From: Fusobacterium sp.
GTDB taxonomy: Bacteria > Cyanobacteriota > Vampirovibrionia > Gastranaerophilales > Gastranaerophilaceae
Assembly (NCBI GenBank): GCA_023662905.1
Contig: JAMPIJ010000007.1
Span: 1-64,000 of the forward strand
Direction: 5' to 3'
DNA: 64,000 nucleotides
The notes under the pieces were generated by a model. The model had not been told where the DNA came from. It did no database searches and saw nothing but the letters and a program-made list of their open reading frames with translations. Numbering within the stretch: position 1 is the stretch's first letter; every line of letters begins with the position of its first letter. Of the stretch, positions 43,244-50,942 are shown in pieces. The translations under genes were made by a program, and so were the position numbers.

Positions 43244-44859
43244 TGAGACAAATTAGACTTTTAGACTGTACTTTGCGTGACGGAGGATTCCTTAATGACT
43301 GGAACTTCGGGTATAATTCTATTCGCAGTATCTTCAGAAGATTAGTCAAATCAAATATTGATATTATTGAAGTCGGCTTTATCAATGACACTAGAACTTT
43401 TGATATCGACCGCTCCATAAATCCAGATACAAAAGCTTTCGATAAAATTCTCGAAAACCAACAAAAATGCAACGCTACCGTGGTTGGAATGATTGATTAC
43501 GGCACATGTTCAATAGATAATGTTTCGCTAAAAAAAGATTCATTCCTCGACGGAATTCGCGTAATTTTCAAGAAAAAAGATATGTATAATGCTATACGTT
43601 TCTGTCAGCAACTTAAAGAAAAAGGATACGAAGTTTATACAAACCCCGTTTCACTTACAACTTACTCTGACAGAGAAATGCTTGATCTTATTGATTTAGT
43701 CAACGAATTAAATCCGGTTGCGATGTCACTTGTTGATACTTACGGCTTATTGCATAAGGACAGACTTTTTAGATATTTCTATCTTCTGGATAACAACCTG
43801 AACGAAAACATCGAAATTGGTTATCATTCACACAACAACTTCCAACTTGCATACTCAAACGCTATTGAACTTTTAAATATCAAAACAAATAGAAGCATTA
43901 TTCTTGACAGTTCGTTATACGGGATGGGTAAATCGGCAGGAAATTGCAACACCGAATTACTCGCGATGTACTTAAATACAAACTATGCGAAAAATTACGA
44001 TATTCCGGAAATTCTTAATACTATTGAGCTTGAAATCTTAAAATTTCAAAAAGAATATAGTTGGGGCTATCAATTCTCATATTATATTTCAGCACTGAAT
44101 GATTGTCATCCTAATTATGTGACATATCTTGAAAAGAAAAATATGCTTCCGGTCAAAGAAATAAATGAGATATTAAATAGTATTCAGGAAGATAAAAAAT
44201 TAACATTCGATAAAGATTACATTGAAGAACTTTATCAAAAACACCAACAAAATAATATTGATGATAAAAAAGCTTATGAAGAATTAAGTAAGAGAATTGC
44301 AAATTCTACAATATTATTGCTTGGCCCGGGAAAATCAATTAAGACCCAATATAATAAAATCAAAGATTATATTAATGAACATAAACCGTTAATATTTTCT
44401 GTAAACCATATAAATACTAATTTTCCGGCAGATTATATATTTATAAGCAATTCAAAACGATATGATCAGTTCACGGACTATTACACCAAAACAAATAATT
44501 CGGGAAAAGTTATCATAACAAGCAATATCATAGACAAAGAAAATAACGCTGATTTTGTTCTTAACTGGAATAATTTAATTTCTAAAGACACAATTATGGG
44601 AGAATCTTCATTATATTTATTGATGAAAACTCTTATTAAATTAAAAGTTAATAAGGTTATTCTAGCCGGTTTTGACGGATTTTCAAAATATACACAGAAT
44701 TATTACGACAAAAATTACCAGTTTTTCCAACAACAAGAAAATGTTGCTGAAGTTACAAACGAAATTGTCAAACAGCTTGCAGAATTTCAAAAATACATAC
44801 ATATTGAATTTTTAACCAAATCTAATTATCAAAAGAACGGAGAAGTTTTGCATGTATAA
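43243..44859 (+). CDS. DRE-TIM aldolase fused to a DUF115-like domain
   Basis: A 538-residue protein. Residues 1-~300 form an HMG-CoA-lyase-like TIM barrel: LLDCTLRDGGFLNDW carries the 'DxTLRDG' signature and YHSHNN carries the metal-binding HxH. Family members join or split 2-keto acids and aldehydes (4-hydroxy-2-oxovalerate aldolase, HMGL, isopropylmalate synthase). From ~345 a second domain (TILLLGPGKSIKTQY; FSVNHINTNFPADYIFIS; VILAGFDGFS) resembles the C-terminal domain of the gene at 40503. Between a CMP-sugar synthetase and a phosphatase, it may replace NeuB/KdsA in making a 2-keto-3-deoxy sugar acid. That role is inference. Confidence 0.78.
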   Translation: MRQIRLLDCTLRDGGFLNDWNFGYNSIRSIFRRLVKSNIDIIEVGFINDTRTFDIDRSINPDTKAFDKILENQQKCNATVVGMIDYGTCSIDNVSLKKDSFLDGIRVIFKKKDMYNAIRFCQQLKEKGYEVYTNPVSLTTYSDREMLDLIDLVNELNPVAMSLVDTYGLLHKDRLFRYFYLLDNNLNENIEIGYHSHNNFQLAYSNAIELLNIKTNRSIILDSSLYGMGKSAGNCNTELLAMYLNTNYAKNYDIPEILNTIELEILKFQKEYSWGYQFSYYISALNDCHPNYVTYLEKKNMLPVKEINEILNSIQEDKKLTFDKDYIEELYQKHQQNNIDDKKAYEELSKRIANSTILLLGPGKSIKTQYNKIKDYINEHKPLIFSVNHINTNFPADYIFISNSKRYDQFTDYYTKTNNSGKVIITSNIIDKENNADFVLNWNNLISKDTIMGESSLYLLMKTLIKLKVNKVILAGFDGFSKYTQNYYDKNYQFFQQQENVAEVTNEIVKQLAEFQKYIHIEFLTKSNYQKNGEVLHV

Positions 44860-45511
44860 AACAGTTATATTTGATTTAGACGGAACGCTTATTGATTCTA
44901 CAATTGGAATTATTGACGCGGTCAAAATAACGTTGAACGAAATTGGTATTGAAACGCCGTCTTATGAAATTCTAAAAACCTTTATAGGCCCGCCGATACA
45001 AGATTCATTTGCGCGTCACTTTAATATGGATAAAGAAACAGCGATGAATTATGCCAATATGTTCCGCGAAAATTATAGAAAATATTCAATGTTCCGTGCG
45101 GCTCTTTATCCGAATGTACTGGAAATGTTGGCTGAACTAAAAAAGAATGGACGCCAGATTGCAGTTGCAACTTATAAAAGCCACGATAACGCTATGGCCG
45201 TTCTAAAAGAATTTGGAATTCTTGATTTCTGCGATTATGCGATGGGAAGCGATTTAGAAGGCAAGCTTACAAAAACGGATATCATAAACGAATGTATTAC
45301 AAAGCTACAGGCGGACAAAAGCTCTTGCGTAATGATTGGCGACAGTAATGCTGACGCAAGAGGGGCATGTGAAGCTCGAATTGACTTTATTGCCCTAACC
45401 CATGGCTTTGGCTTTAGTTGTATACAAGATTTGGCAAAAGTCGAACATGTTACGGCTTGTGCCAATATAAAAGAATTAGAAGATGTTCTTCTTGAAAAAG
45501 TTTTATATTAA
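44852..45511 (+). CDS. HAD-family phosphatase (phosphoglycolate-phosphatase-like)
   Basis: A 219-residue HAD-IA hydrolase: FDLDGTLIDST (nucleophile Asp), VATYKSHD in motif II, a Lys in the GKLTKTDII region and IGDSNADARGA in motif IV. In ulosonic-acid pathways a HAD phosphatase removes phosphate between synthase and cytidylyltransferase; this gene overlaps the aldolase by 8 bp, which fits. A housekeeping phosphoglycolate phosphatase is the alternative. Last gene of the rightward operon, with a terminator two bases after its stop. Confidence 0.85.
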   Translation: MYKTVIFDLDGTLIDSTIGIIDAVKITLNEIGIETPSYEILKTFIGPPIQDSFARHFNMDKETAMNYANMFRENYRKYSMFRAALYPNVLEMLAELKKNGRQIAVATYKSHDNAMAVLKEFGILDFCDYAMGSDLEGKLTKTDIINECITKLQADKSSCVMIGDSNADARGACEARIDFIALTHGFGFSCIQDLAKVEHVTACANIKELEDVLLEKVLY

Positions 45512-45513
45512 CT

Positions 45514-45541
45514 AAAAAAGGCCGCTTACGCGGCCTTTTTG
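45514..45541. terminator. Bidirectional terminator at the end of the rightward glycan operon
   Basis: AAAAAAGGCCGC-TTAC-GCGGCCTTTTT, U-rich on both strands; it also serves the convergent coiled-coil gene. Confidence 0.88.
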
Positions 45542-45889
45542 TTATTTACCCATTAAAGTATTCCAAGCTTCTTTCTTTTGTTGAATTTTCTTATCTGTTT
45601 CAGCTTGCTTTGCTTCACGAGCTTTTTTATCTGCTTCTATTTTCTTTTGGAATTCAGCCTGTTTAGCTTCGCGTGCTGCTTTATCAGCTTCTATTTTTTT
45701 CTGAAACTCTGCACGTTGAGCTTCTCTTGCATCTTGTCTTGCTTGAGAATCTTTTCTTAATTGCTCTTCTTTTTTAGCCAAGCCTGATGTATATTTATTT
45801 ACAACTGATTCTGTGTAAGTGCCTGCTGCGTATGAAGCTCCAGCAGTAGTAAACGCCAATAATGCCATAATTGCAAATAATTTCTTCAT
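45542..45889 (-). CDS. Exported coiled-coil protein with 18-residue repeats
   Basis: A 115-residue protein with a signal peptide (MKKLFAIMALLAFTTAGASYA) and a highly charged coiled-coil rest. Three copies of an 18-residue unit are visible: AREAQRAEFQKKIEADKA, AREAKQAEFQKKIEADKK and AREAKQAETDKKIQQKKE. It has no lipobox Cys, so it is probably soluble in the periplasm or outer-membrane associated. The ATG at 45889 has AAGGAG six bases upstream; an earlier in-frame start at 45949 is rejected because the signal peptide begins here. No family name can be given. Confidence 0.75.
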   Translation of the reverse strand: MKKLFAIMALLAFTTAGASYAAGTYTESVVNKYTSGLAKKEEQLRKDSQARQDAREAQRAEFQKKIEADKAAREAKQAEFQKKIEADKKAREAKQAETDKKIQQKKEAWNTLMGK

Positions 45890-46025
45890 AAATTTCTCCT
45901 TATTTTCACTAACTATTAAATTATATCGCACCGCACCGAGCGATGTCAATTATTAATATAACGAGAAAAATAAAATAAAGTTCATAATTTATTAAGGAAT
46001 CTTAACAAAATTTACAATATTAACA

Positions 46026-46054
46026 TTGACAAAAAATATTATCCATGCTACTAT
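46026..46054 (+). promoter_or_regulatory. Strong promoter without an ORF behind it
   Basis: TTGACA (46026-46031), exactly 17 bases, TACTAT (46049-46054). A transcript would start near 46061 and meet a terminator within 50 bases. Confidence 0.6.
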
Positions 46055-46060
46055 TCTTCT

Positions 46061-46110
46061 AGGGTAAATGTATATTTATAAGTCTTGTCTATTGACGAGA
46101 CTTTCTTTTT
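46061..46110 (+). ncRNA. Candidate ~50-nt small RNA
   Basis: Between a good promoter and a hairpin with U-tract: AAGTCT-t-GTC-TATT-GAC-g-AGACTT (46080-46103) followed by TCTTTTT. No ORF is present. It ends three bases before the convergent recJ stop, so the hairpin might instead act as recJ's terminator, but the U-run is only on the plus strand. Confidence 0.4.
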
Positions 46111-46112
46111 AT

Positions 46113-48476
46113 TTATAAGGTAAATAATTCTTGAATCTTATCCAAATCTTCCGTTAACAATAGTGTTTGAAACTCTTCGCATTCCGCGACGGCTTCTTGA
46201 AGTCTTGAATAGGTTTCTGTGTGAAGAACTTTTGAAAGGCTAACCGTTTCATCAAGTGAAATTGTTATTGTTTCAGATGTTTTAGATAGGATTTTTACCA
46301 ATCCGATTTCTTCAAACACAGAGAACAGAAGCCCGAGGACCTCATTAGATTTGCCTAAAAAGCTTGCGAATTTATAAATTTCAACCTCGCCATTTGTGTA
46401 ATTTACAGCATATTTAAGCATTTTGAATGAAGTTTGCAGGAATTCTTCCTGAGAAAAATGTTTTACATCGTAGTTCATCAGATGAATTGCGCTCGCGCCG
46501 GTTTTTTCAAGGATTTCACAAAGCGCATGCCTATCGGCCGGATAGTCAAAAAACATAACAGCGTCGCAGGCTTCTATGTTGTTACGATTAAAGACACGCT
46601 CGGAAAGCGCTTTAAACGGCCTTAATGAATCCACGACACTCTTGCTTTCGGCAAAAACTTTTATGTTCAACTTGGAATTTTTCACGTAGTCGTCAACCAT
46701 CGGGAGAATATTTGTTTTTCTGCGGTGGTCAAAGACTTTCAATTCCGGCGCGGGTTCTGCGTCTTTTTCGTATTCGATGGCGTCAGAATGCGCGTCTTGC
46801 AGGATTAGTTGAAGATATTTGTTGCCGTTAAACTCATTCAAGTTTGGATGGAAAAGAACATCAAGCCTGTCGCCGGAATCAAGCGTCACGTCACCACGCT
46901 GCCACCAGATACAGGTTAATTCATGCCCGCCGGCCTCACAGATAAGTTTAAGGTGATTTTTGTCCTGCCCCATAAGTTTTTTCTCTTTGACGACAAGGTT
47001 TTCGACCGCAAAAACAGGGTTCGGATTTGAGGCGCCAAATGGTTCAAAGATTTCCAGTTGCTCAATGAGTTCTTCTGTAATATCAGCAGGTGAAAGTTTC
47101 AAATCAACTTCTACAAACGGTTTTAATTCTTCACCGTTTAGCATTGTTTTTACGGTTTTGTTTATAGCGGATTTTACGGCCTCGAACGAAACTTTTTCTT
47201 TTGAGAACGAACAGCCACCGGCAAGTTCATGACCGCCAAAGCCGTCGAGAACTTCTGCACTTTCGTTAAGAATATCGAAGATATTCAAGCCCTTGACGCC
47301 CCGTGCAGAACAGCGATATTGCTGTGTTTCTTCGGAATAAGTCATGAGAAACGCGGGTTTGTGGTATTTTTCGACGAATTTTGAAGCAACGATTCCGATA
47401 ATACCGATATGCCATTCAGGATGGAAAAGAACGACTGCAGGGTTTTTCGCGCCCTCTTTCTGCCACATCTCATCAGCCTGCGCGAAGATATCGGCGCAAA
47501 GCGTCTGACGAATTGAGTTAAATTCGTTGAGTGTTTGAACAGCGAACTGGATTTCGGCGGGATTGTCGCTCAAAAGAAGTTTCATTGCGCTGTCAACGCT
47601 TTCAAGACGGCCAGAAGCGTTCAATCTTGGCGCGATACCAAACGCAACGATTTCTGAAGTCACAGGTTTTTCAAGCGAATAACCGGCGCTTGCAAGAAGT
47701 TCTTTAAGCCCTTGATGGTTCATCACGAGTTCCAAGCCGCGTTTAACAAAACATCTGTTTTCGCCAAGAAGCGGCACCAAATCTGCAACGGTTCCGACTG
47801 CGACGAGAGGAAGAATTTTGAGCGCAAATTCAACCTTGTCAAATTTTTCAAGAAGTGCCTGCGCAAGTTTGAACGCAACGCCAACGCCTGCGAGGTATGT
47901 TAATTCTTTAATTTTTCTTGCCGGAAGCGTTTCAGCCAGAGCATTCGGCGCTTTCGGGTTAATAATTGCGTAAGCCGCCGGAACATCGTCTTTTGCCTCG
48001 TGGTGGTCGGTGATAATCGTATCAACGCCAAAACTTTTCAAAAACGCGACTTCTTTAACGTTACTAATCCCGTTATCGACAGTGATTATAAGTTTAGGCT
48101 TATGCGCGGTAATAATTCTTACCAGAGCCGCTGAATCAAGCCCGTGGCCCTCTTTCTCACGGTGCGGGATAAAATAATCCACATTTGCATCAAGATGTTT
48201 TAACGTTTTCATCAAAAGTGAAGTAGACGTAACCCCATCGGCGTCAAAATCACCGTAAACAATGATTTTTTCACGGTTAACTATGGCTTTAATTATGCGG
48301 TCAACGGCTTTTTGCATATCCGTAAAAGCGTAAGGTGACGTAAGTTTCATCTCCAACGGGTTCAAAAATTCTTCGATTTCATCAGGTTCTGTCAGACCGC
48401 GTGAAAGAAGAAGCCTCTTAGTTAAAGCGGCTTCTTCTTTTGCGTTTTTGTTATAAATCCACTCTTTAAATTTCAT
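46113..48476 (-). CDS. recJ: Single-stranded-DNA exonuclease RecJ
   Basis: A 787-residue 5'-to-3' single-strand exonuclease for recombination and repair. DHH-family motifs are intact: YGDFDADGVTSTSLL (motif I), DNGIS, ITDHHEAKD (DHH motif) and the DHHA1 region with GFGGHELAGGCSF. An OB-fold and an extra C-terminal extension of about 200 residues follow. The extension makes it longer than E. coli RecJ (577 aa), as in several Firmicutes and cyanobacteria. GGAGAA lies nine bases before the ATG. It lies downstream of ctpA with a hairpin-rich spacer. Confidence 0.95.
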   Translation of the reverse strand: MKFKEWIYNKNAKEEAALTKRLLLSRGLTEPDEIEEFLNPLEMKLTSPYAFTDMQKAVDRIIKAIVNREKIIVYGDFDADGVTSTSLLMKTLKHLDANVDYFIPHREKEGHGLDSAALVRIITAHKPKLIITVDNGISNVKEVAFLKSFGVDTIITDHHEAKDDVPAAYAIINPKAPNALAETLPARKIKELTYLAGVGVAFKLAQALLEKFDKVEFALKILPLVAVGTVADLVPLLGENRCFVKRGLELVMNHQGLKELLASAGYSLEKPVTSEIVAFGIAPRLNASGRLESVDSAMKLLLSDNPAEIQFAVQTLNEFNSIRQTLCADIFAQADEMWQKEGAKNPAVVLFHPEWHIGIIGIVASKFVEKYHKPAFLMTYSEETQQYRCSARGVKGLNIFDILNESAEVLDGFGGHELAGGCSFSKEKVSFEAVKSAINKTVKTMLNGEELKPFVEVDLKLSPADITEELIEQLEIFEPFGASNPNPVFAVENLVVKEKKLMGQDKNHLKLICEAGGHELTCIWWQRGDVTLDSGDRLDVLFHPNLNEFNGNKYLQLILQDAHSDAIEYEKDAEPAPELKVFDHRRKTNILPMVDDYVKNSKLNIKVFAESKSVVDSLRPFKALSERVFNRNNIEACDAVMFFDYPADRHALCEILEKTGASAIHLMNYDVKHFSQEEFLQTSFKMLKYAVNYTNGEVEIYKFASFLGKSNEVLGLLFSVFEEIGLVKILSKTSETITISLDETVSLSKVLHTETYSRLQEAVAECEEFQTLLLTEDLDKIQELFTL

Positions 48477-48502
48477 GAAAAGCAGTTCTCCGCCATTTTC
48501 GT

Positions 48503-48571
48503 CCCGCTGAACCGCGGGCCGCGCATGGCTGCGCTGTCTAAATGCCTCTCTAAATTTCGCAAGCGAAATTT
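48503..48571 (-). other. Three GC-rich hairpins between ctpA and recJ
   Basis: Stem-loops AAATTTCGC-TT-GCGAAATTT (48552-48571), GCGC-AGCCAT-GCGC (48521-48534) and CCCGC-GGTTCA-GCGGG (48503-48518) on the minus strand, unusually GC-rich for this genome. They may modulate read-through from ctpA to recJ or set mRNA processing; none has a U-tract. Confidence 0.4.
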
Positions 48572-48577
48572 TTCGGG

Positions 48578-49795
48578 TTATCTGCTCGCTACAGCTTGCT
48601 CTTTAATCATATTTCCAAGAACTTCAATTGCTTTTTTCAATTGAACGTCGTCCTTATTCTTAACGTTATCCTCTGTCAACTCAACCACAACGTCAGGGGT
48701 GATACCTTTTTTGTGAATATCGCTTCCGCTAGGGGTCAGGTATTTTTGGATTGTAATGTTCATGCCTGCATTCAACGGGAGGTGGTTAACCTCTTGAACA
48801 AGTCCTTTACCGAATGATTTTTCACCAACGATAATTGCACGTCCGTGGTCTTTGAGTGCGCCTGAAAGGATTTCACTCGCTGACGCAGAACCCTTGTTAA
48901 TCAAGACAACAAGCGGTTTGTTTGTGTAAACAGTTCTAGCCGCGCGTTGTGAAACCTTGTAGCCGTCACGGTCAACAGTACTTACGATTACGCCCCCAGG
49001 TAAAAACATATCAGAGATATTAATCGCGTTGTCCAACAATCCCCCTGGGTTTGAACGCAAGTCGATAATATACCCTTGCTTATCAAGCGAATGTGCAAGA
49101 ACATTTGAAAATTCTTTTGTTAAATTACGGCTCAAGAAAGAACTAATCTTGATGTATCCCATGTTTTCAGGAACCACGGTTTCAAGAGGCGTTTTTTGAG
49201 AAATTGATTTAATCTCAATATTTTCTCTTGTAACCCTGTAAACTTTTGGCACATTATCTTTACGCTTAATCAAAAGGTTAACAGAAGTTCCCTCTTTACC
49301 GCGAATTTTATCAGCGGCCTTGTCAACGGTAATCCCTTTAGTGCTTACGCCGTCAATTTCAAGAATTTCGTCGTCAGCGATGATGCCTGCGCGCTCAGCC
49401 GGAGTACCCTCAAGCGGCGCAATAACCATCAACTTGCCGTCTTTCACAGCAATCTGAATCCCGATACCTTTGAGCGAACCCTGAATAGAACTTGTTTCTT
49501 CCGCAAATTCTTTCGGGTCTAAAAATCTTGTGTACGGGTCGTTTAAACTTGCAAGCATTGTCGCGATAGCAACGTAAGCGTCCTGTTGAGTTTTAATAGA
49601 CGCGTCGTATTTATGGCGCCATCTTGCCCAATTCTGTTCGTTATTCGTCTGATCAACATATTTAGAATTAACGTTTTTCCATACATAATCGTATAAATCC
49701 TGCGGTGTTTCAGCAAGAGCAACCGATGGCAACGTCAATGCCAGACCCAATAACAATGTAATAACCGATTTTGTTGTATTCATTTTCTTCATCAT
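48578..49795 (-). CDS. ctpA: Carboxy-terminal processing protease (S41)
   Basis: A 405-residue periplasmic serine protease. A signal peptide (about residues 8-29, ending VALA) precedes a CtpA N-terminal domain, a PDZ domain (about 110-190, GIGIQIAVKDGKLMVIAPLEG) and the S41 catalytic core. The catalytic Ser is in NKGSASASE and the Lys in GEKSFGKG, and the substrate-site IDLRSNPGGLL is intact. Such enzymes trim C-termini of exported proteins (in cyanobacterial relatives, of PsbA). A purine-rich GGAGG stretch lies upstream. The next gene is recJ. Confidence 0.95.
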   Translation of the reverse strand: MMKKMNTTKSVITLLLGLALTLPSVALAETPQDLYDYVWKNVNSKYVDQTNNEQNWARWRHKYDASIKTQQDAYVAIATMLASLNDPYTRFLDPKEFAEETSSIQGSLKGIGIQIAVKDGKLMVIAPLEGTPAERAGIIADDEILEIDGVSTKGITVDKAADKIRGKEGTSVNLLIKRKDNVPKVYRVTRENIEIKSISQKTPLETVVPENMGYIKISSFLSRNLTKEFSNVLAHSLDKQGYIIDLRSNPGGLLDNAINISDMFLPGGVIVSTVDRDGYKVSQRAARTVYTNKPLVVLINKGSASASEILSGALKDHGRAIIVGEKSFGKGLVQEVNHLPLNAGMNITIQKYLTPSGSDIHKKGITPDVVVELTEDNVKNKDDVQLKKAIEVLGNMIKEQAVASR

Positions 49796-49899
49796 ATTTG
49801 TTTCTTTTCCTCCACAACTTCCATTCTGTTAATCACTATGACGAATGGATTTGTAAAAAGTTCCGGCGGGGCCGATTAATAATAATATATCATAACAAA

Positions 49900-49928
49900 T
49901 TGAAAAAGAAAACAAATTGTGTTAGATT
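49900..49928 (+). promoter_or_regulatory. nadK: Leaderless-type promoter of nadK
   Basis: TTGAAA (49900-49905), a 17-base spacer and TAGATT (49923-49928), then six bases TACATT and the ATG. Confidence 0.6.
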
Positions 49929-49934
49929 TACATT

Positions 49935-50726
49935 ATGAAACCTGCAATTATTTATAATCCTGAAATTCCGGCGGCTCCTGAGGTCAAAGATGAATTAAAA
50001 GAAATACTTAATTCACACGAAATCGAGTGCGAAATTCTGGATATAAATAATATGAAAAAAGGTTTTGACATAGCATTCGTAATCGGCGGCGACGGAACAA
50101 TTTTAAAAACCGCGCGCTTTTTCGCCGACACAGAAACCGCCATTTTTGGCATAAACCTTGGCCGACTCGGTTTTCTATCACAATCCTCAAAAGAAGATTT
50201 CACAAAATCGCTTGAAAAAATTCTCAACGGCGAATACCGAATCGAAAACCGCCTTATGCTCGCAACCGAAAACCAGATTGCCCTGAACGATTTTGTCATC
50301 AAAACTACAGAAACCGGCAGAACTGCACGTCTTCAACTAAAAATTAACGGTAAAGAGGTTTGCAACTACCTCGCAGACGGAATAATAATTTCAACCCCGA
50401 CAGGCTCGACTGCCTACGGACTTTCAGCCGGCGGCCCTGTTCTCTCACCGGACATAGAAGCTTTCGTAATCGTTCCAATCTGCCCGCACACACTCAACGC
50501 CCGCCCGCTTGTGGTTCCTACAACAGAGGAAATCTCGATATCTTCGGCCTGCGATGAACAAGAATTTATTCTCTCCGTCGACGGACAGGGCAACTACAAA
50601 CTCAAAAACGAAATTAAAATCAAAAAATCAGAACTAAAAGCTAAACTTTTAATCCTTGATGGCACCGAGTTTTATAACATTTTAAAAACCAAACTCAACT
50701 GGAGTGTCACCCCTAACTATTGCTAA
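49935..50726 (+). CDS. nadK: NAD kinase
   Basis: A 263-residue NAD(P) kinase that makes NADP from NAD and ATP (or polyphosphate). GGDGTILKTAR carries the GGDG catalytic motif, with GINLGRLGFLS, and NE/D-type FVIKTTETG is followed by DGIIISTPTGSTAYGLSAGG. Length is typical. It is divergent from ctpA and monocistronic. It lacks a Shine-Dalgarno sequence, and its -10 lies six bases before the ATG. Confidence 0.94.
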   Translation: MKPAIIYNPEIPAAPEVKDELKEILNSHEIECEILDINNMKKGFDIAFVIGGDGTILKTARFFADTETAIFGINLGRLGFLSQSSKEDFTKSLEKILNGEYRIENRLMLATENQIALNDFVIKTTETGRTARLQLKINGKEVCNYLADGIIISTPTGSTAYGLSAGGPVLSPDIEAFVIVPICPHTLNARPLVVPTTEEISISSACDEQEFILSVDGQGNYKLKNEIKIKKSELKAKLLILDGTEFYNILKTKLNWSVTPNYC

Positions 50727-50751
50727 AAATTTTTGCACACGCGTACAACAT

Positions 50752-50921
50752 AATATACATTGTGTTGTACATATCGGCAAAACCCTCATGAAACTTTAAT
50801 TTCCGACGCCTTTTTTGCGTTACAAATTGTAATATTTTACACAAAAATTTGCCCGCAGAAACAACGATAACGCCCCGCACAACACAATGTATATTGAGTT
50901 ACGCAACACAATGTATATTAT
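50752..50921 (+). promoter_or_regulatory. Three 16-bp operator copies and promoter of the giant gene
   Basis: CAACACAATGTATATT occurs at 50880-50895 and 50904-50919, and in perfect inverted form at 50752-50767. The two direct copies are 24 bp apart. The last overlaps a promoter, TTGAGT (50894-50899), 16 bases, TATTAT (50916-50921). A dedicated regulator controlling the giant gene is implied; it is not identified in the window. Confidence 0.65.
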
Positions 50922-50942
50922 GTAGCGCAAAAGGGGCAGATT

